Origin: Ruegeria denitrificans
GTDB taxonomy: Bacteria > Pseudomonadota > Alphaproteobacteria > Rhodobacterales > Rhodobacteraceae
Direction: 5' to 3'
NCBI RefSeq assembly: GCF_001458295.1
Contig: NZ_CYUD01000009.1
Span: 178,345 to 242,344, forward strand
Length of the DNA: 64,000 nucleotides
A model generated the notes under the pieces. It saw nothing but the letters and a program-made list of their open reading frames with translations, searched no databases and had not been told where the DNA came from. A program made the translations under genes and the position numbers. Each line of letters starts with the position of its first letter. Position 1 is the stretch's first letter. This document shows, in pieces, positions 44,187 through 53,126 of this stretch.

Positions 44187-45359
44187 ATGCAGGCAAGTCT
44201 GGTGGTTTTGTGCCTGGGCTATGTGCTCAGCCAGTTCTTTCGCGCCTTTCTAGCAGTGCTCAGCGTCGATTTGGGCCGCGACATCGGCGCCACGCCTGAA
44301 GATCTGGCCTTTGCCTCGGGCCTTTGGTTTCTGATCTTTGCCGCCATGCAACTCCCGGTAGGTTGGGCGCTGGACCAGATCGGGCCGCGCTTGACAGCAG
44401 CCGTGCTGCTGTTGGTCGGGGGCGCGGGTGGTGCAGTTCTGTTCGCCGTGGCGAACACGCCGTTTCATATCGCCATTGCCATGGGCCTGATCGGGATCGG
44501 CTGCTCTCCGGTGCTGATGGCATCTTATTACATCTTTGCCCGCGAATACCCGCCGGCGCGCTTCGCGACTTTGGCCGCGGTGATGCTGGGCGTCGGGTCG
44601 GTGGGCAATCTGGTCGCGTCATACCCTACCGCACTGGCGGTCGAACTGGTCGGATGGCGGGCGACGATGTGGGTATTGGCGCTGGTCTCGGGGGCCATCG
44701 CGCTGGGCATCTGGATCGTCGTGCATGATCCCAAACGGGTCGAGACCGAACACAGGGGGTCTGTGCTTGACCTGTTGAAAGAACCCGCACTCTGGGCAAT
44801 TCTGCCTTTGATGTTGGTGGCCTATGCACCCTCGGGCGCTACGCGTGGGCTGTGGGCCGGGCCGTACTTGAGCGATGTTTTCTATCTCAGCACCACTCAG
44901 ATCGGGACGGCAACCCTGATCATGGGCGCGGCAATGATTGCAGGCACCTTTGTATATGGGCCGTTGGACCGGATGTTGAGCACACGGAAATGGGTGATTT
45001 TCGGTGGCAATTCGCTGGGTGCGGTGGCGCTGGTCCTGTTGAGCCTGTGGGTCGACAATGCGGTCTGGGTCTCCGTGCTGCTGATGGCGGTGTTCGGCTT
45101 TCTGGGGGCCAGCTTTCCGGTCATCATGGCGCATGGCCGGGCTTTCGTTGCTCCGCATCTAGTGGGACGTGGCATGACTCTGCTGAATCTGTTTGGTGTT
45201 GGGGGTGTTGGTCTGGCGCAATTTGTCACTGGACGCATCCACGCAGCCACGGTGGACATCAGCCCAACCGCACCCTACACAGCAATATTCGGCTTTTTCG
45301 CGGTCGCGCTTGCCATCGGATGCGTGATCTATCTATTCAGCCGCGACAGCATGGATTGA
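44187..45359 (+). CDS. Major facilitator superfamily transporter
   Basis: A 390-residue inner-membrane carrier with twelve likely helices. The opening QASLVVLCLGYVLSQFFRAF and the loop GWALDQIGPRLTAAV (the G-x-x-x-D-R-like A motif after helix 2) are MFS features. Start at 44187 after AAGGGGCG. Substrate unknown; nearby genes give no clear lead. It is divergent from the DUF3095 gene and its stop is 33 bases before the glycosyltransferase. Confidence 0.88.
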   Translation: MQASLVVLCLGYVLSQFFRAFLAVLSVDLGRDIGATPEDLAFASGLWFLIFAAMQLPVGWALDQIGPRLTAAVLLLVGGAGGAVLFAVANTPFHIAIAMGLIGIGCSPVLMASYYIFAREYPPARFATLAAVMLGVGSVGNLVASYPTALAVELVGWRATMWVLALVSGAIALGIWIVVHDPKRVETEHRGSVLDLLKEPALWAILPLMLVAYAPSGATRGLWAGPYLSDVFYLSTTQIGTATLIMGAAMIAGTFVYGPLDRMLSTRKWVIFGGNSLGAVALVLLSLWVDNAVWVSVLLMAVFGFLGASFPVIMAHGRAFVAPHLVGRGMTLLNLFGVGGVGLAQFVTGRIHAATVDISPTAPYTAIFGFFAVALAIGCVIYLFSRDSMD

Positions 45360-45392
45360 TCCCGCTTCGGATCGTCCGACATGGAGAGCTCA

Positions 45393-46430
45393 ATGCAGGA
45401 TATCGAAGTTCTGGCGCCGAACCTGAAACATAGCCTTTCGGGTGTGACCACAACTGTTATCCGGCTGCTACCCATCCAGGCAAAGATGATCAACATCCGC
45501 GCCACGGGGCCGGGACTGTCCGAAAATATTCCACATATTCGCCTTTGGAAGACTCTGTTTTTGCCCAATCGCAAACCCATTGTCTGGCATGCGCGCCGCA
45601 ACACGGAAATGCTGATGGGGCTGTTTCTAAGGTCCGTGTTTCGCCGCCACTACAAGCTGCTGTTCACATCTGCCGCCCAGCGCGACCATTCGGAATTTAC
45701 CAAAAAACTGATCTCGAAAATGGATGCTTTGATAGCCACCACACCGCAGGCGGCCTCGTTTCTGGAACACCCGTCAAAGGTCATCATGCATGGTGTTGAT
45801 ACGCAGATCTTCCACCCGGCCGAGGATAAGGAAGCACTGCGCGCCAAGCTTGGATTGCCAACCGGGACGCTGATAGGGTGTTTCGGGCGTATTCGGCCCC
45901 AAAAAGGCGTCGATCTGTTGGTTGATGCAGCGATCAAGGTGCTGCCATCCTTTCCCGATGCCAAAGTCGTCTTTACCGGCAATGCCACGAAAGAATTCGA
46001 AGCCTTCCAGCGTGAACAGGAAACCAAGCTGGAACAGGCCGGGCTGGCCGACCGTGTCCGGTTTCTGGGCGAACGCCCGTGGGAAGAGATCGTCGAAACC
46101 TATCGCGCGCTGGATTTGTTCGTCGCCCCTGCCCGCCATGAAGGGTTCGGCCTGACCCCGCTTGAAGCGATGGCATCAGGCGTTCCGGCCATCGCCTGCC
46201 ATGGCGTTGGCGCCTTTAGCGCGCAGATTCAGGATGGTGTAACCGGTCGTCTGGCGGAAAGAGACAACGTTGATGCGCTGGCCGAGGCATTGCAGTGCAT
46301 GCTGAGCGACCCGGAGAAAATGGCCGCCGCCGGAACCGCCGCCCGCCAGCATATCGAACAGAATTTTCGAATCGAGGGCGAGGCAGAAGAGATCGTCAAG
46401 GTATACCGATCCCTGTTAGCGCAAGACTGA
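45393..46430 (+). CDS. lpsB: LPS core mannosyltransferase LpsB-like (GT4)
   Basis: A 345-residue glycosyltransferase of family 4. IVWHARRNTEMLMGLFLR, VIMHGVDTQIF and the GT4 donor motif HEGFGLTPLEAMASGVP are visible. The first block and the sequence LKHSLSGVTTTVIRL follow rhizobial LpsB, a core mannosyltransferase. The second ATG (45393) has GGAGAG before it and is preferred over 45381. Followed by asd. Confidence 0.85.
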   Translation: MQDIEVLAPNLKHSLSGVTTTVIRLLPIQAKMINIRATGPGLSENIPHIRLWKTLFLPNRKPIVWHARRNTEMLMGLFLRSVFRRHYKLLFTSAAQRDHSEFTKKLISKMDALIATTPQAASFLEHPSKVIMHGVDTQIFHPAEDKEALRAKLGLPTGTLIGCFGRIRPQKGVDLLVDAAIKVLPSFPDAKVVFTGNATKEFEAFQREQETKLEQAGLADRVRFLGERPWEEIVETYRALDLFVAPARHEGFGLTPLEAMASGVPAIACHGVGAFSAQIQDGVTGRLAERDNVDALAEALQCMLSDPEKMAAAGTAARQHIEQNFRIEGEAEEIVKVYRSLLAQD

Positions 46431-46540
46431 GACCAGAATCGCCTCAAATCGCCGTCATCCTCGGAATATTAACGCGATTCCTCTTTTTTCTTCGCTGCAA
46501 CGCGGCTATGAACGCGCGTCCTTAACTTTGGAGACATGAA

Positions 46541-47563
46541 ATGGGCTATCGCGTCGTTGTCGCCGGCGCCACAGGTAATGTGGGCCGCGAAATGCTGAAC
46601 ATTCTGGCAGAACGCCAGTTTCCCGTCGATGAACTTGCCGTGCTAGCAAGCCGTCGTTCGCTGGGAACCGAGGTAAGCTTTGGCGACAAGACACTGACCA
46701 CCCAAGATATCGACTCCTTCGACTTCACCGGCTGGGACATGGCGCTGTTCGCCATTGGCTCAGACGCAACCAAGGTTTACGCCCCCAAGGCGGCTGCGAC
46801 TGGTTGTGTGGTGATCGACAACTCGTCGCTCTATCGCTACGACCCGGACATTCCGCTGATCGTGCCGGAGTGTAACCCGCAGGCGATTCACGACTATAAG
46901 AACAAGAACATCATCGCCAACCCCAACTGCTCGACCGCGCAGATGGTTGTCGCGCTGAAGCCGTTGCATGACCGCGCGCGCATCAAGCGTGTTGTCGTGT
47001 CGACCTATCAGTCGGTCTCGGGTTCCGGCAAAGAAGGGATGGATGAGCTATGGGATCAGACCAAGGCCATCTACAACCCCACCACCGAAGTTGAACCGAA
47101 GAAGTTCCAGAAGCAGATCGCCTTCAACGTCATTCCGCAGATCGACGTCTTCATGGAAGACGGATCGACCAAGGAAGAGTGGAAGATGGTTGTCGAGACG
47201 AAAAAGATCGTCGACCCGTCGATCAAGGTCACCGCAACTTGCGTGCGTGTACCGGTCTTCGTCGGTCACTCTGAGGCCGTGAACATCGAGTTCGAGGAAT
47301 TCCTGGACGAAGACGAAGCCCGCGACATCCTGCGTGAAGCTCCGGGCATCATGGTGATCGACAAGCGTGAGGATGGCGGATACGTCTCGCCCATCGAATG
47401 CGCGGGTGATTTCGCCACGTTCATCAGCCGTATCCGCCAGGACTCGACGGTTGAAAACGGCATCAACCTGTGGTGCGTGTCTGACAACTTGCGCAAGGGC
47501 GCGGCGCTGAACGCGGTACAGATCGCTGAACTGCTGGGCCGTGAAGCCCTGAAAAAGGGCTGA
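46541..47563 (+). CDS. asd: Aspartate-semialdehyde dehydrogenase
   Basis: A 340-residue NADPH enzyme for lysine, methionine and threonine synthesis. GATGNVGREML is the cofactor loop, and NPNCSTAQMVVAL carries the catalytic Cys. RIRQDSTVENGINLWCVSDN near the end is standard. GGAGAC before the ATG. A hairpin follows the gene. Confidence 0.97.
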   Translation: MGYRVVVAGATGNVGREMLNILAERQFPVDELAVLASRRSLGTEVSFGDKTLTTQDIDSFDFTGWDMALFAIGSDATKVYAPKAAATGCVVIDNSSLYRYDPDIPLIVPECNPQAIHDYKNKNIIANPNCSTAQMVVALKPLHDRARIKRVVVSTYQSVSGSGKEGMDELWDQTKAIYNPTTEVEPKKFQKQIAFNVIPQIDVFMEDGSTKEEWKMVVETKKIVDPSIKVTATCVRVPVFVGHSEAVNIEFEEFLDEDEARDILREAPGIMVIDKREDGGYVSPIECAGDFATFISRIRQDSTVENGINLWCVSDNLRKGAALNAVQIAELLGREALKKG

Positions 47564-47574
47564 TCCGATCAATC

Positions 47575-47606
47575 GAATGTGCCATGTCGGATGACGTGGC
47601 ACATTC
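47575..47606 (+). terminator. Hairpin after asd
   Basis: GAATGTGCCA (47575-47584) and TGGCACATTC (47597-47606) are perfect 10-bp arms; GTC/GAC pairs inside. No T-run, so termination is not certain. Confidence 0.6.
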
Positions 47607-47724
47607 CACCTCTGCCTGTTGACAAAGACAGGCTGGCTTGTCACCAAAATGTTGCGCTTTGATAGCAAGACATGTGACTCAGCAAACCACATGCATTGCC
47701 CGCACAAAGCGACAGAGGCAGAGC

Positions 47725-48642
47725 ATGCGATTCTTGACCAAAAACGGGATTGTACGAAATCTGTCCATTGGCTGCGCGAGCATGCTGATGGGACTGGTTG
47801 TCATTGGCTTTACCGGGCCATTCATTGCCGCCGGGGACTCTTTTGCCCTGTTTCGCCCTCTGGCGGGTGTATTATTGATACCCTGCGCCGTGGTTTTGCT
47901 GTGCTTGCGAGCAAGATACTTCGCTTTGAGCTCAACAGCTGTTGCCATCATCGCCATAGGATCAATTGCTACCAGCTATGCTGCGCCGTCTGAGGATTGC
48001 AAAGGCACCTGCCTTACTTTGTATCAAAAGAACCTAATGAGCAAAGCCTGGCCACGCTATTCGTTGGCCGATGACATTTTAGAGTCCAATGCCCAGATCG
48101 TGACCTTGCAGGAAGTATCCAGTCACAATCGCCAGTACATGGGCAACATGTTTGAGCACTACCCGGCAAAAACGATTTGCGAGTTTCGCCCCGAACAAAA
48201 CGTCGCCATCCTGACGACATTGCCAATTGTCGAAAATTCCGAATTTTGTCTGAAAGGCTATGGGCTTGTCGGCGTTCAGGTCAAGGCACCCGGCGGTGGC
48301 CCGATATGGGTCGTTTCAGTTCACTTGAATTGGCCATTTCCTTACAAGCAATCCAAACAGAGTCAGGTGATTGCTGACCGCATTAAAAAGCTTGAAGGCC
48401 CGGTTCTGATTGCCGGCGATTTCAATATGGTGCCCTGGGGTGAAAGCGTACAGCGGATCGCAGCGGCCGCAGACAACCAAAGCTTCGGAACCATCCTGAA
48501 CACACATAACCGTGGCAGCTGGCAGGTTCCCTTACCAATAGACAACCTTCTGTTTCCAAAAGGAACGACCGGAACGGTCGAGCTGCGCCCCTTTATGGGG
48601 TCAGACCATCTTGGAAAGCTCGCCCGCATTCGGATTGAATAA
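47725..48642 (+). CDS. Membrane-anchored endonuclease/exonuclease/phosphatase-family protein
   Basis: A 305-residue protein. About 90 N-terminal residues form three membrane segments; the rest is a DNase I-like fold: LQEVSSHNRQY (metal Glu), SVHLNWPFP, IAGDFNMVPW and the terminal GSDHLG (His). Members include predicted extracellular or periplasmic phosphodiesterases. Start at 47725 with GAGGCAG upstream. Substrate unknown. Confidence 0.85.
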   Translation: MRFLTKNGIVRNLSIGCASMLMGLVVIGFTGPFIAAGDSFALFRPLAGVLLIPCAVVLLCLRARYFALSSTAVAIIAIGSIATSYAAPSEDCKGTCLTLYQKNLMSKAWPRYSLADDILESNAQIVTLQEVSSHNRQYMGNMFEHYPAKTICEFRPEQNVAILTTLPIVENSEFCLKGYGLVGVQVKAPGGGPIWVVSVHLNWPFPYKQSKQSQVIADRIKKLEGPVLIAGDFNMVPWGESVQRIAAAADNQSFGTILNTHNRGSWQVPLPIDNLLFPKGTTGTVELRPFMGSDHLGKLARIRIE

Positions 48643-48695
48643 TCTGCGTACTCGTTCGGCATGATCGAACAGACGTAGAACCATGTTGCCGAAAT

Positions 48696-49232
48696 CTAGT
48701 TGTTGCTTTCCACCAATTCCTTTAAATTGCTCAATCCTCGTTCGTAATCCCCACCGACCCATTTATCCATCATCAGTCCCATCCAACGCGCCATAGGGTT
48801 CAGACCAAGATCGGATTCAAATCCCCAGGTCACTTGAGTCTGATCGCCTTCGGGCGCCAGTTGAAACAACGCCGACGCAGTGCCCCTTGGCCCGAAATCC
48901 AACGCGGTTTTGACGGTCTGATCTGGAAGGCTTTCGATGATTTCCTGCGTGCCGCTACCGACCTGCCGATGCTCAGAACTCCAGCTCAGGGTATTGCCCA
49001 CCCCGGCTTCGGGTCCGCTATAGGACAGTTGCGTTTCCGGATCGTGCGACAGCCAAGGTGACCACTTCTCGGTCTCTTGCATGGAATTCACATAAGGAAA
49101 GATGGCGCTGGCCGGGGCCTCAATGGAAACGCTGCGTGAAACGACGGCCTTTCCGGGCAGCAGGTACGAGCCGACGACCAAAAGCAAAACAAGACAAATC
49201 AGAATAAGAAAAATACGTTTGATAACTCGCAT
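48696..49232 (-). CDS. SRPBCC-fold membrane-anchored protein
   Basis: A 178-residue protein. N-terminal signal anchor (IKRIFLILICLVLLLVVGSY) and then a polyketide-cyclase/START-like domain (IEAPASAIFPYVNSMQETEKWSPW; TQVTWGFESDLGLNP). Start at 49232 after GAGGACG. Single gene; function unknown, possibly a lipid- or ligand-binding periplasmic domain. Confidence 0.75.
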   Translation of the reverse strand: MRVIKRIFLILICLVLLLVVGSYLLPGKAVVSRSVSIEAPASAIFPYVNSMQETEKWSPWLSHDPETQLSYSGPEAGVGNTLSWSSEHRQVGSGTQEIIESLPDQTVKTALDFGPRGTASALFQLAPEGDQTQVTWGFESDLGLNPMARWMGLMMDKWVGGDYERGLSNLKELVESNN

Positions 49233-49338
49233 ATTGCGTCCTCTATCCAAATCCGGATCAGGCCAGTATATCAAAAAGGGGCGCAGAATCAGAGACCTGA
49301 TCCCCCACCCTTTGTTCTTCGAAAGCTACCGGCGTCGG

Positions 49339-49989
49339 TCAGACGACCACGAATTTTTTTTCCTGCGGGTCATAGCTTTGGAGCCCGCCCTCACCGATAT
49401 CGGTCCACAAGCCATGCAGGCTAAGCGAGCCATCCTCAACCGCCGCAGAGATGAACGGGAAGGTCATCAGGTTTTCAAGCGAGGCGACAACCGCTTGGCG
49501 TTCGAACTGACGCGCCTGTTCAATGCTGTCCTCGATATCGGCCACTAGGTCGTATTTCGGCTTCAGGATGTCCATCCAACGGCCAACAAAGCTGTCTTTT
49601 GCTTCCAGTTGTGGGGCCTGCCCCTTGCACATGTCGATACAGCCCTGAACCCCGCCGCATTGTGAATGGCCCAGCACAATCAGATGCGCCACTTTCAGCG
49701 CAGTGACCGCGTATTCGATCGCGGCACTGGTGCCGTGGTGATCACCGTCCGGGGCGAAGGGGGGCACAAGGTTGGCGATGTTGCGGTGAATGAAGAAATC
49801 CCCCTGATCGGCACCGAACATCGACGTCACATGCACCCGGCTGTCGCAGCACGAAATCACCATTGCCCGCGGGCGTTGTCCCTCGGTAGCCAGACGGCGG
49901 TACCAGACTTGATTTTCAGCGTATGTGGTGGCTTTCCAGCCGTGATACCGCTTGACCAGATAGTTCGGCAGAGGTTTGGCGTGATCCAT
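49339..49989 (-). CDS. Beta-class carbonic anhydrase
   Basis: A 216-residue zinc enzyme interconverting CO2 and bicarbonate. Zinc ligands are in ISCCDSRVHV (Cys, Asp-Arg pair) and GHSQCGGVQGCID (His and Cys). Start at 49989, AGGGAC before it. Divergent from the small Hpt-like gene. Its end lies next to a poly-T stretch on the plus side, which belongs to its own tail. Confidence 0.94.
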   Translation of the reverse strand: MDHAKPLPNYLVKRYHGWKATTYAENQVWYRRLATEGQRPRAMVISCCDSRVHVTSMFGADQGDFFIHRNIANLVPPFAPDGDHHGTSAAIEYAVTALKVAHLIVLGHSQCGGVQGCIDMCKGQAPQLEAKDSFVGRWMDILKPKYDLVADIEDSIEQARQFERQAVVASLENLMTFPFISAAVEDGSLSLHGLWTDIGEGGLQSYDPQEKKFVVV

Positions 49990-50097
49990 TTGAAAGTCCC
50001 TGATTTGTTCGCTGGGGGCTGCTCTACCCCGAATTCGCAGAAAATTCGAGCGATTATCCCCTGTGAATGCAAGGTTTTGCAAAGGAATTCGCAGTCA

Positions 50098-50523
50098 ATG
50101 TCACGTTATGCCGTGGGGGCATTAAGAATTGGGGTAAATGTGGTGGATAAGATACTCACGCTTGAACACAAGGAAACCGTCCGTCTGGACCCGGATCGGC
50201 TGAACGGGCTGTACCGGCAACTGGGCGACAAGAACGCACTGGACGTGCTGTGCCGCACGGTCGAAGAACTGGCTGTGCGCCTGTCGAATTGCGAACGGTT
50301 CTGGCGGCAGCGCGATTGGGCCGGGCTGCGTAAATGCGCACGGTCGCTGGTGGCCATCGCGGATCAGATCGGCATGGTTGCACTGGCCCGTGTTGCCAGG
50401 GATGTGGCGCAATCAGTGGACGCGAGGGATGCCGTCGCGACAGGTGCCACCCTGTCCCGGCTGATCCGCGTGGGTGAAAAATCGTTGACCGTGATCTGGG
50501 ATCAGCAGGACCTTTCGGTGTGA
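50098..50523 (+). CDS. Small helical protein, Hpt-like without the phospho-His
   Basis: A 141-residue helical protein starting MSRYAVGALRIGVNVVDKIL after AAAGGAATT. Pattern of helices (CRTVEELAVRLSNCERFW, then LRKCARSLVAIADQIGM, then VARDVAQSVD) is like a histidine phosphotransfer domain, but the place where HxLKG would stand reads ARSLVA, so the phosphoacceptor His is absent. It precedes the peptidase by 63 bases. Function unknown. Confidence 0.55.
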   Translation: MSRYAVGALRIGVNVVDKILTLEHKETVRLDPDRLNGLYRQLGDKNALDVLCRTVEELAVRLSNCERFWRQRDWAGLRKCARSLVAIADQIGMVALARVARDVAQSVDARDAVATGATLSRLIRVGEKSLTVIWDQQDLSV

Positions 50524-50586
50524 CGGGGCTTGCGGACAAGCCGTGGGCGGCTAGGCTGGGCGAAAATCGAACAAGTCGAGATTTCC

Positions 50587-51969
50587 ATGACCCTGTCCTT
50601 CGCTTCGCCTTCAGACCTTTCGCTACCGCTGCATGTCATTGCGCAAACCGACCTAGACGGTTGGCTAAACAACCACCCGGACCGTGTGGCAACCTGGATC
50701 AAGGCAAGTGGCTTTACCGGCGCTTTGGGTCAGGTGGCCCTGATCCCTGGGCCTGATGGAGCCCCGTATTTTGCGGTGGCGGGGTATGGCAAGACGACAG
50801 GACGCGCGCGCAGGCGCTTTCCCCTGGCCGCCGCGGTTGAATCCCTGCCTGAAGGCACCTATCACATCGCTTCGGGCGTCCCGCCCGAGGCGATGGATAC
50901 CGAATGTCTGGGCTGGTTGCTGACCGGCTATGCATTTGACCGCTATGCCAAGCAATCGCCGTCCAAGGCTCGGCTTGTCGCACCCGATGGCCTAGACGCA
51001 ACACAGATCGAGGTTCTGGCCCAGGCCGAGGCCCTGACCCGCGATCTGGTCAACACACCCACCGCGGATATGGGCCCGGACCAGTTGCAGGCCGCCGCCG
51101 AGTCACTGGCGCAGGAATTCGGAGCCTCGTGCGACGTGATCAAGGGGCAGGACCTACTGGATCAAAACTTTCCGATGATCCACGCGGTTGGTCGGGCCTC
51201 CACGCAGGATCCCCGGCTGATCGAGATGAACTGGGGCAGTGCCGGCCCCAAGTTGACGCTGGTTGGGAAAGGCGTGTGTTTCGACACCGGGGGGTTGAAC
51301 CTGAAACCCGGCAACTCGATGGGTCTGATGAAAAAGGACATGGGTGGATCGGCGAACGTGCTGGGTCTGGCCAGAATGATCATGGCGCTGGATCTGCCGC
51401 TGCAATTGCGTGTGCTGATCCCGGCGGTTGAGAATTCAGTGGCTGGAAACGCCTTTCGCCCCGGCGATATTCTAACTTCACGTAAGGGTTTGACGGTTGA
51501 GATCAACAATACCGATGCCGAGGGGCGGCTGGTGCTGGCCGATGCGCTGACGCTGGCGGACGAAGGCAAACCGGATCTGGTGATCTCGATGGCCACGCTG
51601 ACGGGTGCTGCGCGGGTTGCCGTAGGTCCCGATCTGGCGCCATTCTACACTGATGACGATAGTGCCGCCGCTGCCTTGGCGCAGGCAGGTAAGCAAGCCG
51701 CTGATCCGGTCTGGCGGATGCCGTTCCACGAACCTTATGAAGCGATGATCGAACCCGGCATTGCCGATCTGGATAATGCGCCTCCGGGTGGGTTTGCGGG
51801 CTCGATCACTGCCGCGTTGTTCCTGCGCCGTTTTGTAGGCGATAATCGCTACATGCATTTCGACATCTATTCCTGGCAGCCCAGCAAAGCCCCGGGCCGC
51901 AGCAAAGGTGGCCTCGGTCAAGGTCCCCGCGCCCTGCTGACTGCCCTGCCCGAGATGCTGGACCTATGA
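50587..51969 (+). CDS. M17 leucyl aminopeptidase family protein
   Basis: A 460-residue two-metal aminopeptidase. VGKGVCFDTGGLNLKPGNSM, the NTDAEGRLVLADALTLAD metal site, and ATLTGAARVAVG are the M17 catalytic region; the N-terminal 150 residues are the variable domain. I start at 50587. It is coupled to the next NlpC/P60 gene by an ATGA overlap, suggesting joint turnover of peptides, perhaps muropeptides. Confidence 0.93.
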   Translation: MTLSFASPSDLSLPLHVIAQTDLDGWLNNHPDRVATWIKASGFTGALGQVALIPGPDGAPYFAVAGYGKTTGRARRRFPLAAAVESLPEGTYHIASGVPPEAMDTECLGWLLTGYAFDRYAKQSPSKARLVAPDGLDATQIEVLAQAEALTRDLVNTPTADMGPDQLQAAAESLAQEFGASCDVIKGQDLLDQNFPMIHAVGRASTQDPRLIEMNWGSAGPKLTLVGKGVCFDTGGLNLKPGNSMGLMKKDMGGSANVLGLARMIMALDLPLQLRVLIPAVENSVAGNAFRPGDILTSRKGLTVEINNTDAEGRLVLADALTLADEGKPDLVISMATLTGAARVAVGPDLAPFYTDDDSAAAALAQAGKQAADPVWRMPFHEPYEAMIEPGIADLDNAPPGGFAGSITAALFLRRFVGDNRYMHFDIYSWQPSKAPGRSKGGLGQGPRALLTALPEMLDL

Positions 51970-52703
51970 CTCAACAGCGTATCATAACCCCTATCGCCGA
52001 TCTGTTGCGCCGCCCGGATGGGCCACGGGACCGACAGCTTTTGTTCGGCGAAACAGTTGCCGTGGCCGAAACACAGGATGGCTGGAGCCGGATCGCCGCA
52101 GATAAGGATGGGTACCAGGGTTGGGTGACCTCGGATCAGTTGGGGCCGCCAGTGCCCGATACGCACTGGGTCACGGCCCCAGCAACCCATGCCTATGCGC
52201 AGCCGGATATGAAAAGCCCCGATCAAGTGTCATTGAGTTTCGGCAGCAAGGTGCAAGTCCTGTCCGAACAGAACGGATTTCTTGAGACTGAACTGGGGTT
52301 TATTCCCGCCGTGCACGCTAAGTTTAACGCGACCCGACTGACCGATCCGGTATCCGTGGCCGAGCTGTTTTTGGGCACCCCATATCTGTGGGGCGGCAAC
52401 AGCCGTTTCGGGCTGGATTGCTCTGGGTTGGTGCAGGCTGGGCTACTTGCCTGCGGTATACCCTGTCCTGGCGACAGCGGTGATCAGGAACGTGAACTGG
52501 GCAAAGCCCTTCCCGCTGGAACGGAACCGAAACGCGGCGATCTGTTGTTTTGGAAGGGTCACGTCGCCTGGATCTATGGCGACAACATGTTGCTGCACGC
52601 CAATGCCTATCACATGGATGTGACGTTTGAGCCGATGGATCAGGCAATCACGCGTATTCTGGAACAAGGTGACGGACCGGTGACCGCCCATAAACGTCTT
52701 TAA
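51966..52703 (+). CDS. NlpC/P60 peptidase with SH3 domains
   Basis: A 245-residue peptidase. Two bacterial SH3-like regions in the first 130 residues precede the catalytic domain: FLGTPYLWGGNSRFGLDCSG (Cys), then GDLLFWKGHVAWIYGDNM (His). It cleaves peptidoglycan peptides, here probably in the cytosol or periplasm; no signal peptide is evident. Overlaps the peptidase gene (ATGA) and ends two bases into the convergent DUF2794 gene. Confidence 0.92.
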   Translation: MTQQRIITPIADLLRRPDGPRDRQLLFGETVAVAETQDGWSRIAADKDGYQGWVTSDQLGPPVPDTHWVTAPATHAYAQPDMKSPDQVSLSFGSKVQVLSEQNGFLETELGFIPAVHAKFNATRLTDPVSVAELFLGTPYLWGGNSRFGLDCSGLVQAGLLACGIPCPGDSGDQERELGKALPAGTEPKRGDLLFWKGHVAWIYGDNMLLHANAYHMDVTFEPMDQAITRILEQGDGPVTAHKRL

Positions 52704-53050
52704 TCAAGGTCAACCGAACGGATCAGCTTACGCTCCAGCACCCTTAGAACCGTACGCAAATCCTGGCCGCGTTTCAGGATGCGGCCATCCATGCCAACCA
52801 CTGAATACATCCCTTGCCTTTGCCGAAAACGGGGATGTTTCTCGACCCGGTAAATCGGGTGTTCCGCCGTGCGTCGAAAGATGGAAAAGACCGCCATGTC
52901 TCGCAGGTTGGAAATTCCGTAATCGCGCCATTCTCCGGCGGCGACCATCCGGCCATAGACGGACAGAATATGGGACATCTCGTGCCGGTTAAACGCGACG
53001 GGCATCTGGGCCGAGTTTGCAGAAAACCGGCTGGGAGGCTGCATGTTCAT
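52700..53050 (-). CDS. DUF2794 protein
   Basis: A 116-residue protein of DUF2794, found in alphaproteobacteria. FNRHEMSHILSVYGRMVAAGEWRDYGIS, AEHPIYRVEKHPRFRQRQGMYSV and GRILKRGQDLRTVLRVLERK are its blocks. Start is uncertain; I give the ATG at 53050, and a GTG at 53095 would add 15 residues. Convergent overlap of four bases with NlpC/P60. Function unknown. Confidence 0.85.
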   Translation of the reverse strand: MNMQPPSRFSANSAQMPVAFNRHEMSHILSVYGRMVAAGEWRDYGISNLRDMAVFSIFRRTAEHPIYRVEKHPRFRQRQGMYSVVGMDGRILKRGQDLRTVLRVLERKLIRSVDLD

Positions 53051-53126
53051 ACCCCAAGCCTTGCCGGAAATGGCGTTTGAATCAAGCCCAAGCACAAAAT
53101 GGTGTGATATTTTGGTCTGCTGTGTG

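Noticed and set aside
49666..50097. Long upstream part of the frame ending at 50523
   Set aside because: It is antisense to the carbonic anhydrase gene; the start at 50098 has a ribosome site and gives a compact protein.
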